A stretch of 32,101 nucleotides of DNA from Leuconostoc lactis KCTC 3528 = DSM 20202. Lineage in GTDB: Bacteria; Bacillota; Bacilli; Lactobacillales; Lactobacillaceae. Where the stretch lies: positions 1 through 32,101 of the forward strand of contig NZ_BMWM01000018.1 of NCBI RefSeq assembly GCF_014651235.1, read 5' to 3'. Positions 7,783 to 16,978 of the stretch are shown here, piece after piece. The translations under genes were made by a program, and so were the position numbers. Position 1 is the stretch's first letter. Every line of letters starts with the position of its first letter. The notes below the pieces were generated by a model, which did not search any database, was not told the origin of the DNA, and saw only the letters and a program-made list of their open reading frames with translations.

Positions 7783-9432
7783 ATGACAGAATTAGGCAAA
7801 CATGTGGTTTATCAAGTCTATCCTAAATCATTTCAAGATAGTAATGATGATGGGATTGGTGATTTACCAGGATTGATTCAAAGATTACCTTATTTGGCAA
7901 ATTTGGGTGTCACGATGATCTGGTTAAATCCAATTTTCCCCTCACCACAAAATGATAACGGGTATGATATCAGCGATTATACAGCGATTGATCCGCTATT
8001 TGGGACCATGGCAGATTTTGAACAGTTGGTTCTCGAAGCGGAAAGCTATCAGATGGGTATCATGTTGGATATGGTTTTTAATCATACATCAACCGCACAC
8101 CCGTGGTTTCAAAAAGCGTTAGCGGGGGATGTGAAGTATCAAGATTACTATTACTTGAGGCCGTACCGTGAGAATGGTTTGAAACCGACAAATTGGGTCT
8201 CTAAATTTGGTGGCTCTGCTTGGTCACGTTTTGGTGAGACCGATCGCGCATATTTACATTTGTATGATCAATCTCAAGCAGATTTGAATTGGCATAACCC
8301 AGCAGTTCGGCAAGAACTCTACGCAATTTTAAATTTTTGGTTGGCTAAAGGTGTTCGAGGGTTCCGCTTTGATGTAATCAATGTTATCGGCAAAGCAGCA
8401 GACTTAGTCGACGATGATACAGATAATGGCGGAAAGTATCTCTACACGGATACGCCAATTGTGCAAACTTATATTCAAGAGATGCATGCTGCGACGTTTG
8501 GACATTACTCGGACGTCATCACAGTCGGTGAATTAAGTTCGACCACTATTGATCAAACGGCGACCTACACTAATCCACAAAATAAAGCGTTGAGCATGGG
8601 TTTTAATTTCCATCATTTGAAAGTAGACTATGCGCAAGGTGAGAAGTGGACCAAATTGCCGTACGATTTTGAAGCGTTACGTCAATTGTGGCATGGATGG
8701 AGTCAAGGTATCATGACAGCAAACGGTTGGCCAGCATGGTTTTGGAATAATCATGATCAGCCACGTGCAGTTAATCGTTTTATCAAAAAGCCCAAATACT
8801 ACCGAACTGGCGCCAAAATGTTAGCGATGATGGTGCATTTAAATCGTGGCACACCTTACATTTATATGGGCGAAGAGATTGGCATGTTGGACCCGAATTA
8901 TCAGCGGATGACAGATTATGTTGATGTGGAAAGCCAAAATGCCTATCGCATGTTACTTACGAAAGGTTTAACACCGTCTGAGGCTTTTGCTGTTGTGCAA
9001 TCTAAGGCACGTGATAATTCACGGGTGCCGATGCAGTGGGATAACAGTCCTTATGCTGGTTTTTCAACCCAGCAACCGTGGCTAAAAAATGGTGATTTTG
9101 ATGACATTAATGTCGCGAAAGACCAAGAATCAGCAGATAGCCTGTATCAGTTTTATCATCAATTAATTCAGTTAAGGCAAAAACACCCGGTGATTGCTGA
9201 TGGTGACTATACGCCAAGATATGACGATGTCACTGAAGTGATTGCTTTTGAACGCCGACTTGGGGATGTCAAATTATTGGTCGTGACCCATTTTGGTGAG
9301 AGCCCGGTGACGCTTAGCTTGCCTGATGAGGTGGTGCAAGAGGGCGAATACCTGATTGGCAACTATCCTAAACAACCCCTTACAAACGAGTTGGTTTTGC
9401 GGCCTTACGAGAGCTTTGCGATTCAATATTAA
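7783..9432 (+). CDS. treC: Alpha,alpha-phosphotrehalase (trehalose-6-phosphate hydrolase), GH13
   Basis: This enzyme hydrolyses trehalose 6-phosphate, the product of the PTS, to glucose and glucose 6-phosphate in the cytoplasm. The 549 residues form a GH13 alpha-amylase-type barrel: VVYQVYPKSFQDSNDDGIGDLPG at the N-terminus, DMVFNHTS (about 96-103), the nucleophile Asp197 in RGFRFDV, the acid/base Glu250 in TVGELSS and Asp325 in NNHDQPR. The overall pattern fits the phosphotrehalase/oligo-1,6-glucosidase group, and the PTS genes and treR around it decide for trehalose 6-phosphate. An oligo-1,6-glucosidase is the main alternative. Many authors call this gene treA or treC. The stop codon overlaps the start of the terminator stem at 9431. 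Confidence 0.93.
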   Translation: MTELGKHVVYQVYPKSFQDSNDDGIGDLPGLIQRLPYLANLGVTMIWLNPIFPSPQNDNGYDISDYTAIDPLFGTMADFEQLVLEAESYQMGIMLDMVFNHTSTAHPWFQKALAGDVKYQDYYYLRPYRENGLKPTNWVSKFGGSAWSRFGETDRAYLHLYDQSQADLNWHNPAVRQELYAILNFWLAKGVRGFRFDVINVIGKAADLVDDDTDNGGKYLYTDTPIVQTYIQEMHAATFGHYSDVITVGELSSTTIDQTATYTNPQNKALSMGFNFHHLKVDYAQGEKWTKLPYDFEALRQLWHGWSQGIMTANGWPAWFWNNHDQPRAVNRFIKKPKYYRTGAKMLAMMVHLNRGTPYIYMGEEIGMLDPNYQRMTDYVDVESQNAYRMLLTKGLTPSEAFAVVQSKARDNSRVPMQWDNSPYAGFSTQQPWLKNGDFDDINVAKDQESADSLYQFYHQLIQLRQKHPVIADGDYTPRYDDVTEVIAFERRLGDVKLLVVTHFGESPVTLSLPDEVVQEGEYLIGNYPKQPLTNELVLRPYESFAIQY

Positions 9433-9460
9433 AAAGGTGATCCTACGGGATCACCTTTTT
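9431..9460. terminator. Bidirectional terminator between treC and treR
   Basis: A perfect 13-bp stem (AAAAAGGTGATCC against its complement, 9448-9460) has a 4-base loop, with A-run and T-run at its two ends, so it can stop transcription from both sides. It overlaps the stop codons of both genes. Confidence 0.93.
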
Positions 9461-10181
9461 AAGTTGTTTGTCTTCTAGCAAATTCATTGAACTGGAATTG
9501 ATCTGGCCTGTGGCGCGCAATGGTGTGTTGAAAATAGGTTGTATCTGACAAGTGTACTTGACTTTCAACTTGAATCAGCCGATTTTCATCTGTTGGGAGA
9601 CCAATTAATAAGTCACGGTCACGCGCTGTAACCAGTTCAGCGGTGATAGTCTTTTCGGCAAATGCCACGGATAAGTGTAGCTCATTTTCAATGTAAGCGT
9701 AGATAGATTGTTTTGCAATAGCGGGTGTGAGGTCTGGAATCAAGTCGGCACGAATATAGTCCTCATCGATTACACTGTGGATGTTGTCGATAATGCGCAC
9801 GCGAACAATGTGGTATAACGGTGTGCCGATTGGGAATAGCGTCACTTCTTGATCGTCTGCCGTCACCGTGATTGTTTCAAAGACAGGTAATTCAGTCACC
9901 ACTTGAAAATGTTGTAGCAACTTCAGCTCGTGGAAGCTCGTCAGGCCGCTAATTGGGAAATGTCGTAATTGATGTGCAATCACTTGTGAGCCTTTACCAC
10001 GGCGCTTTTGAATGAGCCCTTCCTTGTCTAATTTTGCCAGTGCTTTTCTGATAGTATCTCGGGAAGTGTGAAATTGGGCAACCAAATCGTTTTCACTTGG
10101 CAAAAAAGCGTTAGCTGGATAAACGTTTTGTTGAATGTCAGATTTAATTTGGTGATAGATTTTAAGATATAGTGGAGTCAT
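9459..10181 (-). CDS. treR: GntR-family transcriptional regulator, trehalose repressor TreR
   Basis: This is a DNA-binding repressor of the GntR/HutC type. Residues 1-70 are the winged helix: PLYLKIYHQIKSDI, FLPSENDLVAQFHTSRDTIRKALAKLDKEGLI and the RRGKGSQV wing. From about 85 to 235 follows a UTRA effector domain ending FQFNEFARRQTT. In this family the effector is usually trehalose 6-phosphate. It lies tail-to-tail with treC, shares the terminator, and the inverted repeat at 5729-5748 is its likely operator. I see no clear copy of that operator in its own upstream region (10182-10331), where only a TATAAT-like box is evident on the minus strand. The function is assigned by family plus neighbourhood. 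Confidence 0.92.
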   Translation of the reverse strand: MTPLYLKIYHQIKSDIQQNVYPANAFLPSENDLVAQFHTSRDTIRKALAKLDKEGLIQKRRGKGSQVIAHQLRHFPISGLTSFHELKLLQHFQVVTELPVFETITVTADDQEVTLFPIGTPLYHIVRVRIIDNIHSVIDEDYIRADLIPDLTPAIAKQSIYAYIENELHLSVAFAEKTITAELVTARDRDLLIGLPTDENRLIQVESQVHLSDTTYFQHTIARHRPDQFQFNEFARRQTT

Positions 10182-10331
10182 AGTAGACCTTTATACATGA
10201 TAGTGGTGTGTATTTGTGTTACTTTTATTATACACTGTCAACGCTGTACTAAAAGCCATGCTCAGTCGTATCCTCGAATAGGATAGATTGCATTTTTCTG
10301 GTAGAATAGGTTACTAGAGGTTAATACGACA

Positions 10332-11219
10332 ATGACACCAAAACAGTTTTTAGATTTAGTTGAAATTCGGGTGGTAATCCCCAGTGTTGCGCCATTGCTG
10401 GTGGGGTTAGCTTATAGTCAATGGCAATATGCACGGTTAAATTGGTTGAATGCAACGTTGCTCATCATCGCAACGATTAGCGTGCATTTAGCAGTTAATA
10501 CATTTAATCGTTATGAAGATGCGAAACGGCAAAAGAACAACGCCTTTTTGCGTGAAGAAGCGGCTGGCGAAGAAATTTCTAACCATCAAGTGCGAAATGT
10601 TGCGCTCGTGTTAGGTGTGATTGCAGCATTGGCTGGCGTCGCTGTAGCATTGCGTACCGGTTATGTGACTTGGATTATTGGGATTGTTAGTTTTTTGATT
10701 GGTTATCTTTATTCAGCAGGGCCAAAGCCAATTACGAACACGCCATTTGGTGAACTTGTCTCTGGTTTGACGATGGGTTACTTTATCTTTGTCGCACAAG
10801 TGTACGTCAACACGCACATGACGCCTATGCCGAGCGTCTTACTCCAATGGTTTGTGGTCAGCTTCCCGTTGACAGTGTTTATTGCAGAAATTATGTTGGC
10901 CAATAATATTGCGGATCATGATGAAGATGAGGAAAATAATCGTCACACCTTGGTACACTATATTGGCGTATCAGCGGCCAAGCAACTCTATCTGATTTTG
11001 GCAATTATTGCGTTTGCGGAAATGATCTTGGTGACGTTGGTCGGTTGGTTGCCAATTACAAGTTATGCGATGATTGTATTGTTGCCAATCGTCATCCGCC
11101 ATGTTCGCGATTTTATTGCGCGTCCGATTAAACGGGAAACCTTTATTTTAGCCATTAAAAATCTAGTCATTGTCATGTTAGGGATGACGGTTGCCATTGT
11201 GGCAGGAATATTGTTATAA
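10332..11219 (+). CDS. menA: UbiA-family prenyltransferase, MenA-like
   Basis: This is a membrane prenyltransferase, most like 1,4-dihydroxy-2-naphthoate polyprenyltransferase (MenA) of menaquinone synthesis. The 295 residues have about eight to nine hydrophobic helices. The second aspartate motif is visible as NNIADHDEDEENNRHTL (about 195-211), as is the family stretch YLYSAGPKPITNTPFGELVSG. The first motif, normally N-x3-D-x5-D, reads NRYEDAKRQKN at 59-69: Asp63 is kept, the last Asp is Asn. No other menaquinone gene is in the window, so the substrate is inferred. It could act on imported quinone precursors in a bacterium that lacks the full pathway. A terminator shared with the convergent CBS gene follows. 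Confidence 0.75.
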   Translation: MTPKQFLDLVEIRVVIPSVAPLLVGLAYSQWQYARLNWLNATLLIIATISVHLAVNTFNRYEDAKRQKNNAFLREEAAGEEISNHQVRNVALVLGVIAALAGVAVALRTGYVTWIIGIVSFLIGYLYSAGPKPITNTPFGELVSGLTMGYFIFVAQVYVNTHMTPMPSVLLQWFVVSFPLTVFIAEIMLANNIADHDEDEENNRHTLVHYIGVSAAKQLYLILAIIAFAEMILVTLVGWLPITSYAMIVLLPIVIRHVRDFIARPIKRETFILAIKNLVIVMLGMTVAIVAGILL

Positions 11220-11220
11220 A

Positions 11221-11249
11221 AAAAGACGACCGCATTGCGGTCGTCTTTT
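11221..11249. terminator. Bidirectional terminator between menA-like and CBS-ACT genes
   Basis: A perfect 13-bp stem (AAAAGACGACCGC and its complement at 11237-11249) with a 3-base loop lies between two convergent genes, with A and T runs on either side. Confidence 0.93.
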
Positions 11250-11895
11250 AGTTAAAGCGTTGTAAATCTTCAATACTTGTGACAGTAAAGCCTTTCTTTT
11301 CAAGGCGTGTCACCAGTTTTTGTAATTGTTCGCTGTCAATTGCGAGGGGCAACGTGAACATGAGTGATGTAGGCGTTGCTTGTTGTGGTTGAATGCTTAA
11401 AACGGATTCGATGTTGGAATAGCGGGCGATAATGCTCGCTATTTTTTTCAAATCACCTTGCGTGTTATGTGAGGTAACCGAAATGGCAACGCCACCGGTA
11501 CGAACGGACCAACTCTGTGACAAAAGGTCCATCAGGGCATCATGGGTGAAGATACCGGCGAAATGGTGCTGTTCGTCGAGTACGGCGATAAAAGGCAAAT
11601 CACGGATCGCAAAAAAGACCTCGTAAAATTGACTTGTGGTATAAATAAACTTGGTTGAATTGCGCATGATAGCCGTTACGGGCAAATTCATGTCGCCGTT
11701 TTTGGCAATGTGTTCGTAAACATGTTGTTTATAAACATTACCGCGAAAGAGTTTGCCGGATTCATCCAAAATTGGCATTGTGCGCGTATGCGCCTCCGCA
11801 GCTGAATTAAACAAATCATTCACTTGCGCAATTGTCGTATTTTCTGTAACTGTTGTCAATTCAGACTTTGGGGTGATGAGAGATTCGTGGAGCAT
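11248..11895 (-). CDS. CBS-pair and ACT domain protein
   Basis: The 215-residue soluble protein has two CBS motifs (about residues 1-60 and 72-130; note SLITPKSELTTVTENTTIAQVNDLF, MPILDE, LPFIAVLDEQHHFAGIFTHDALMDLL) followed by an ACT-like domain (about 136-212; GGVAISVTSHNTQGDLKKIASIIARY). CBS pairs bind adenine nucleotides, including cyclic di-AMP in some Firmicute proteins, and ACT domains bind small metabolites, so a sensor role is likely. The order resembles AcuB-type proteins, but I cannot name a target. It is divergent from pth, with an 119-bp shared upstream region that contains two palindromes. Confidence 0.8.
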   Translation of the reverse strand: MLHESLITPKSELTTVTENTTIAQVNDLFNSAAEAHTRTMPILDESGKLFRGNVYKQHVYEHIAKNGDMNLPVTAIMRNSTKFIYTTSQFYEVFFAIRDLPFIAVLDEQHHFAGIFTHDALMDLLSQSWSVRTGGVAISVTSHNTQGDLKKIASIIARYSNIESVLSIQPQQATPTSLMFTLPLAIDSEQLQKLVTRLEKKGFTVTSIEDLQRFN

Positions 11896-11938
11896 ATGCG
11901 TGTCCTAAAATTAAATTTTTTATCATGAAATAGCCATA

Positions 11939-11968
11939 TATCATGATAACACAGAATTCTGTTATACT
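11939..11968 (+). promoter_or_regulatory. Two adjacent palindromes and a -10 box between the CBS gene and pth
   Basis: TATCATGATA (11939-11948) and ACAGAATTCTGT (11951-11962) are perfect palindromes separated by two bases. They are followed at once by TATACT (11963-11968), a likely -10 for pth. No good -35 is present at the right distance, which fits a promoter needing a regulator, though AT-rich chance palindromes cannot be excluded. Confidence 0.4.
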
Positions 11969-12014
11969 GGTAGATAAGATTGAGAATTTTAGTAAGGATA
12001 GATAAAAAGCTGAC

Positions 12015-12584
12015 ATGAAATATATTATTGGACTCGGAAACATTGGCTCAAAATATGAACAAACACGCCATAACATTGGTTTTATGGCTATTGATGCCTT
12101 TGCCGCGGCGCACCAAGTCGCCTTTTCGCCAAGTAAACACTTTGCCTTAACGGCTAAAGTAACCGTGGCGGGTGAACCAGTCATGTTGGTCAAACCAACA
12201 ACCTATATGAACGATTCAGGTAAAGCGGTACGCGCTGTTTTAGATTATTTTGGTGGGGCAATTGATGATGATGTCCTTGTGCTGGTTGACGATATGGATT
12301 TGCCATTTGGTAAATTACGTTTTCGTGGGAAAGGGTCAGCTGGTGGTCATAATGGTTTGAAGTCCATTATGGCACATACTGATTCCCAGACATTTCTACG
12401 TTTAAAGTTTGGACTCGGTCATCCAGAACGTGACAAGCAAGCAGTGATTAACTATGTGTTAGGAAAGTTTACACCAACTGAGATGCCAGCGGTTGAACAA
12501 ATGCTAGATCGCAGTGTCGCTGCCATGACTGACTGGATTAAAGGGGCTGACGTGGCACAGTTGAGTAACCAGTATAACGGCTAA
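12015..12584 (+). CDS. pth: Peptidyl-tRNA hydrolase
   Basis: This enzyme releases tRNA from peptidyl-tRNA that drops off the ribosome. The 189 residues show the family motifs: GLGNIG at 6-11, catalytic His19 in TRHNIGF, the PTTYMNDSG block near 60-68, and VDDMDLPFGKLRFRGKGSAGGHNGLKSI, which holds the conserved Asp and the tRNA-binding glycine loop. Length is normal. It starts a plus-strand run of housekeeping genes; mfd begins 49 bp downstream, the usual pth-mfd order in Firmicutes. Confidence 0.97.
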   Translation: MKYIIGLGNIGSKYEQTRHNIGFMAIDAFAAAHQVAFSPSKHFALTAKVTVAGEPVMLVKPTTYMNDSGKAVRAVLDYFGGAIDDDVLVLVDDMDLPFGKLRFRGKGSAGGHNGLKSIMAHTDSQTFLRLKFGLGHPERDKQAVINYVLGKFTPTEMPAVEQMLDRSVAAMTDWIKGADVAQLSNQYNG

Positions 12585-12633
12585 CAGGTGTCACCGATTA
12601 GTGATGTGTGAGCAAGGGGAGAGTATTGATTAT

Positions 12634-15600
12634 ATGTTAACGGATTTTCTAGCACAATCAGAAACAATTCAAAATATTACGACTCACGCCACTGAGGATT
12701 CGACGCAACTCCTGTTAGGGGTACATGGCAGCGCGCGTGCTGCCAGTATTGCGGCGCTTTATCAAGCCCAGCCACGCCAAATGTTAGTGGTGACTGATAC
12801 ACAGGTTCATGCTGATCAACTTTTGGCCGATTTATCCCAGCTGACAACGGCGGCCATGGGTTTTCCGGCGGAAGAATCGTTAGCCACGGAAATAGCCATT
12901 AGTTCACCTGAATTGCGTATGCAACGGGTGGCCACACTGTTGGCCTTGCGACGCCAAGAAAAAGTGATTGTCGTGACAAATTTGGCGGGCGTTGAACGCC
13001 TGTTGCCAAAGCCAGAAACGTTGGATCAGGCCAGCTTGAACTTGGCTGTCGGAGAGACGTATGCGCTGGACAATATCAAAGCGACTTTGATGATGATGGG
13101 GTATACGCCAACGAAGTTGGTGCAAACCCCTGGTGAATTTGCGCAACGCGGCTCCATTATTGATATTTATCCGTTCACTGGTGAGGAACCCGTGCGATTG
13201 GACTTTTTTGATGATGAATTAGATCAAATTAAAAGTTTTGATGTGAGTACGCAAAAGCGGACAGGCAATTTTGAGACGGCTACCATTGAACCGGTGACGG
13301 ATTTTATTGTGTCAGAAACGGATTATACGGCCGCTGCTGCTAGTATTGAGGCTGATTTTAATGACTACCGTCGTGAGCTTGTTGGCGTGGAAAAAAAGCA
13401 TGCTACGACTGGCTTTGCGTTAACGCAGCAGTTGTTAGAAACACGTGTGCGTGAAAATCGCTTGTTGCCGTATGCGACCCACTTTTTCGGTGGTGAAACG
13501 ACGCTACTGGCTTATTTTCAACCAGATCACTTGTTGATATTAGATGAGTATACACGGATTAAAGAAACTGGCCTTACCCAACATAACCAAGCACAAGACT
13601 GGGTTGAACAGCAAATTTCAAGCTACCAATTACTACCACGGCAGACTTTTCGTGCTGATTTGACGACGCTATTGCATCAAGACAAGCGGGCAACCTTGTA
13701 TTTGGCGAATTTTAAGCGTGGCCTAAGTCAAATGAAATGGACAAATCTCGTTGAAGTGACCACGCGACCGGCAAATCAATATTATGGTCAAATGCCAGCG
13801 CTAATGACGGATCTTGATCAGGCTCAAGGGGCGGGGACCACCACTATTTTGTTGCTTGATGATGCCAAACAACGGCAAAATTTCCAGAGCTCGTTGACTG
13901 ATTTAGAACAGCCTGTGCTGGAGACTCGCACGGTTCAGCCTCATCATGTCCAAATGATGGCCGGGGACTTGTCAGCCGGTTTTGAATGGCCTCAGCTGCA
14001 CCTTACGGTGTTAACGGCTCACGAACTGTTTGCTAAGTCACGCCGGACAACACCACGTCCACGACAAATGGCGAATGCTGAACGGTTGAAGTCATATAAT
14101 GAGTTAAATGTGGGTGATTATGTTGTCCACGTTAACCATGGTATTGGCCGTTATGAAGGCTTACAGACCATGACGGTTGATGGTGGCAAGCAAGATTACC
14201 TCACGATTGCTTATCAAAAAAATGCCAAAATTTTTATTCCCGTTACCCAATTAAATTTGATTCAAAAATATATTGGGGCTTCTGATGCCGCTAAGGCACC
14301 CAAGTTAAATAAGTTGGGTGGTACCGAGTGGGCGAAGACCAAGCGCCAAGTCGCAGTTAAAATAGAAGACATTGCGGATGATCTGCTTGAGTTATATGCC
14401 CAACGGGAAGCGGAGGCTGGATATGCTTTTCCACCAGATGATACGGCGCAACTGAAGTTTGATACGGCATTTGGTTATCCAGAAACACCTGACCAGATGC
14501 GATCGATTGAAGAAATCAAAGCGGACATGCAAAAACCACGGCCAATGGATCGGCTGTTGGTTGGTGATGTTGGTTTTGGTAAAACGGAAGTGGCCTTACG
14601 GGCGATCTTCAAAGCGGCGCATGCGGGCAAGCAAGTTGCCTTTCTGGCACCAACAACAATCTTAGTCCAACAACACTATGAGACAATGTTGGCGCGTTTT
14701 AGTGCATTTCCTGAATTGAAAATTGGGGTGTTAAGCCGCTTTCAAACGCCGGCACAAAATAAAGCGGTGATTGCTAAACTAAAGGCACATGAAATTGACA
14801 TCGTGGTGGGCACGCATCGTTTGTTAAGCCAAGATGTGACGTTTGCTGATTTAGGCCTCTTAGTTATTGATGAAGAACAACGCTTTGGGGTGAAGCATAA
14901 GGAGCGGTTGAAGCAGTTGCGTCACAGTGTTGACGTCCTGACATTGACTGCAACGCCAATTCCAAGAACGTTAAATATGGCGATGGTTGGTGCGCGTGAT
15001 TTATCAGTGATTGAAACGCCACCAGCTAATCGTTTCCCGATCCAAACGTATGTATTGGAAGCGGACTGGACCATTGTGCGTAATGCCATAGAAAAAGAGC
15101 TGGCGCGTGATGGCCAGGTGTTTTATTTGCACAATCGGGTGGCTGACTTGGACCGTGTGGTCAGTCAAATTGAAGAATTAGTGCCATCCGCACGCGTGGC
15201 GGCGATTCACGGGCAAATGTCTGAAACGCAATTGGAAAGCATCCTATTTGATTTTTTGAATGGTAATTATGATGTTTTGGTGACCACTACCATTATTGAA
15301 ACCGGTGTGGATATTCCGAATGCCAACACACTCATTGTTGAAAATGCGGATCACATGGGCTTATCGCAACTCTATCAGTTACGTGGTCGTGTCGGTCGTT
15401 CAACCCGCTTGGCCTATGCCTACTTCACTTATCCTTTTTCACGGACACCCAGTGAAGAAGCAGAAAAGCGCTTAGCAGCGATTCGTGATTTTACGGAATT
15501 AGGTTCCGGTTTCCGGATTGCCATGCGTGATTTGAGTATTCGTGGCGCTGGTGATTTATTAGGGAAACAACAACACGGCTTTATTGATTCAGTGGGGTAT

Positions 15601-16155
15601 GACATGTATACCCAACTGCTTAAAGAAGCTGTAGCCAAGAAACAAGGGCACCATGATGCCACACCTGCACAACAAGAAACCGATGCGGAATTGATTTTGG
15701 GTGTCTTGGCCTATTTGCCAGAAGATTACGTGGCGGATAATGCGCAAAAAATTGAATTATATACCCGTATTCGACAAGCGCGTACAGATGACGACTTTGC
15801 AGATATTGAAGCGGATATGCTGGATCGTTTTGGCGATATGCCAGATGAGGTCGCGCGTTTGCTTTTGGTAGGGCAGATCAAACAGCTAGCTGATCAAGCC
15901 CAAGTGACCAATATTCGTCGACAACGCCAACAACTGGTAATGACCTTTAGCCCAGAAGCGACAGCCCGCTTGGCTGGGGAAGCGGTATTTGCGACCCTGG
16001 TTGACGTACCGTTAAAGGTCGCAGTCCGGTCGGAGTCAGGGCAATTACAAGTCATTATGACTGTTAATGACGTCGCCGAAAGTAGCATTTGGCTCCATAT
16101 CCTGAAGGATTATTTACGTGTCGTCATTGCGAAACAACAAGAAAGTCAGGGATAA
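12634..16155 (+). CDS. mfd: Transcription-repair coupling factor Mfd
   Basis: Mfd removes RNA polymerase stalled at DNA damage and recruits UvrABC. The 1173 residues have all the parts: an N-terminal UvrB-like module with PGEFAQRGSIIDIYPF, the CarD-like RNA polymerase interaction domain (NVGDYVVHVNHGIGRYEGL), a RecG-like translocase with Walker A GDVGFGKT at about 644-651, DEEQ at 746-749, TATPIPRTLNM and QLYQLRGRVGRS, and the C-terminal TRCF domain. I chose the ATG at 12634, which gives the usual N-terminus and has AGGGGAGAG upstream, though at a rather long distance. Starts at 12601 (GTG) or 12604 (ATG) would add ten or eleven residues and have no better ribosome site. It probably shares a transcript with pth and rqcP. 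Confidence 0.96.
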   Translation: MLTDFLAQSETIQNITTHATEDSTQLLLGVHGSARAASIAALYQAQPRQMLVVTDTQVHADQLLADLSQLTTAAMGFPAEESLATEIAISSPELRMQRVATLLALRRQEKVIVVTNLAGVERLLPKPETLDQASLNLAVGETYALDNIKATLMMMGYTPTKLVQTPGEFAQRGSIIDIYPFTGEEPVRLDFFDDELDQIKSFDVSTQKRTGNFETATIEPVTDFIVSETDYTAAAASIEADFNDYRRELVGVEKKHATTGFALTQQLLETRVRENRLLPYATHFFGGETTLLAYFQPDHLLILDEYTRIKETGLTQHNQAQDWVEQQISSYQLLPRQTFRADLTTLLHQDKRATLYLANFKRGLSQMKWTNLVEVTTRPANQYYGQMPALMTDLDQAQGAGTTTILLLDDAKQRQNFQSSLTDLEQPVLETRTVQPHHVQMMAGDLSAGFEWPQLHLTVLTAHELFAKSRRTTPRPRQMANAERLKSYNELNVGDYVVHVNHGIGRYEGLQTMTVDGGKQDYLTIAYQKNAKIFIPVTQLNLIQKYIGASDAAKAPKLNKLGGTEWAKTKRQVAVKIEDIADDLLELYAQREAEAGYAFPPDDTAQLKFDTAFGYPETPDQMRSIEEIKADMQKPRPMDRLLVGDVGFGKTEVALRAIFKAAHAGKQVAFLAPTTILVQQHYETMLARFSAFPELKIGVLSRFQTPAQNKAVIAKLKAHEIDIVVGTHRLLSQDVTFADLGLLVIDEEQRFGVKHKERLKQLRHSVDVLTLTATPIPRTLNMAMVGARDLSVIETPPANRFPIQTYVLEADWTIVRNAIEKELARDGQVFYLHNRVADLDRVVSQIEELVPSARVAAIHGQMSETQLESILFDFLNGNYDVLVTTTIIETGVDIPNANTLIVENADHMGLSQLYQLRGRVGRSTRLAYAYFTYPFSRTPSEEAEKRLAAIRDFTELGSGFRIAMRDLSIRGAGDLLGKQQHGFIDSVGYDMYTQLLKEAVAKKQGHHDATPAQQETDAELILGVLAYLPEDYVADNAQKIELYTRIRQARTDDDFADIEADMLDRFGDMPDEVARLLLVGQIKQLADQAQVTNIRRQRQQLVMTFSPEATARLAGEAVFATLVDVPLKVAVRSESGQLQVIMTVNDVAESSIWLHILKDYLRVVIAKQQESQG

Positions 16156-16182
16156 CGACTGTTATCCAGAAAAGAGAACATT

Positions 16183-16473
16183 ATGCGATTAGATAAATAT
16201 TTAAAAGTGTCACGACTTATTAAGCGTCGGACGGTAGCAAAAGAAATTTCAGACCAAGGCCGTATTTCAATTAATGGTAAAGTGGCCAAGTCATCATCTG
16301 ATGTGTCAACTAATGACGAATTGGAAATCCGTTTTGGCAATAAAACGTTGACGGTTAAGGTCTTAAAAATTGTTGAAACAACCAAAAAAGACGAAGCCGC
16401 TGATATGTATGAAATTGTGAGTGAAACATTCGCCCAAGATTTTCGTACGGATAGCGACGACGCAAACGCTTAA
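16183..16473 (+). CDS. rqcP: S4-domain RNA-binding protein RqcP (YabO)
   Basis: The 96-residue protein has one S4 domain at residues 1-60 ([21 protein letters not shown], then [13 protein letters not shown], then DELEIRFG). Members of this family in Firmicutes, called YabO or RqcP, bind the 50S subunit and take part in ribosome quality control by alanine tailing. An Hsp15-like name is also used. It sits between mfd and divIC, exactly the place of yabO in Bacillus-type genomes, which supports the assignment. The acidic tail after residue 75 is variable. Confidence 0.9.
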   Translation: MRLDKYLKVSRLIKRRTVAKEISDQGRISINGKVAKSSSDVSTNDELEIRFGNKTLTVKVLKIVETTKKDEAADMYEIVSETFAQDFRTDSDDANA

Positions 16474-16554
16474 AAGCACGCTTAATTTTTAAGTAAGTTT
16501 AAAGAATATTGAAAAAATCCTAAGAACGTGACAAAATATCATTAGGTGAAATTC

Positions 16555-16950
16555 ATGTCGACTTACAACAGAAGACAATTGAATAAGCAGCGTGTTCATC
16601 CAGAAATACAACAAATTATTCGGAATTCTGAACCAGCTAACATGCAGGCGAAGCGTCATTATCAAAAGGCGCACGCTAACCGTGAAAAAAGAATCCTGTT
16701 CTTTGGCGCCATTTTTGCGACAATTTTTGCGGTACAATTATTGATTAGTCAAGTTAAGCTACACGCTGCCAACGCAACGTTGACGACTACGCAATCACGG
16801 TTAATTGCGGTTAAAAAAGCGAACAGCGAATTAAAAGCTGATCAGAAACGTTTAAACGATCCAACTTATCTACAACAGATTTTGCGAGATAAGTATGGCT
16901 ATACGAAATCAGGTGAGATTGTTTATAATCTACCGTCAGACCATAACTAA
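16555..16950 (+). CDS. divIC: Cell-division protein DivIC/FtsB family
   Basis: This is a bitopic membrane protein of the septum-initiation family. It has a basic cytoplasmic part (residues 1-46), one transmembrane helix (about 47-66, ILFFGAIFATIFAVQLLISQ), then an extracellular coiled coil (about 68-102) and a C-terminal part with DPTYLQQILRDKYGYTKSGEIVY, typical of DivIC. It acts with FtsL and DivIB at the division site. The ATG at 16555 has AGGTGA just ahead; a GTG at 16546 would fall in that site. The position between rqcP and tilS is the normal one. Confidence 0.9.
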   Translation: MSTYNRRQLNKQRVHPEIQQIIRNSEPANMQAKRHYQKAHANREKRILFFGAIFATIFAVQLLISQVKLHAANATLTTTQSRLIAVKKANSELKADQKRLNDPTYLQQILRDKYGYTKSGEIVYNLPSDHN

Positions 16951-16951
16951 C

Positions 16952-16975
16952 AAGCACCTTAAGGGTGCTTTTTCT
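16952..16975 (+). terminator. Terminator or attenuator between divIC and tilS
   Basis: AAGCACC (16952-16958) pairs with GGTGCTT (16964-16970) around a 5-base loop, followed by a short T-run. It ends only about four bases before the tilS start codon, leaving no room for another promoter, and the only SD-like bases (AAGGG, 16961-16965) lie in the loop and 3' arm. Confidence 0.7.
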
Positions 16976-16978
16976 ATC

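Noticed and set aside
10190-10330. TreR operator copy in the treR upstream region
   Set aside because: No palindrome like that at 5729-5748 is present there.
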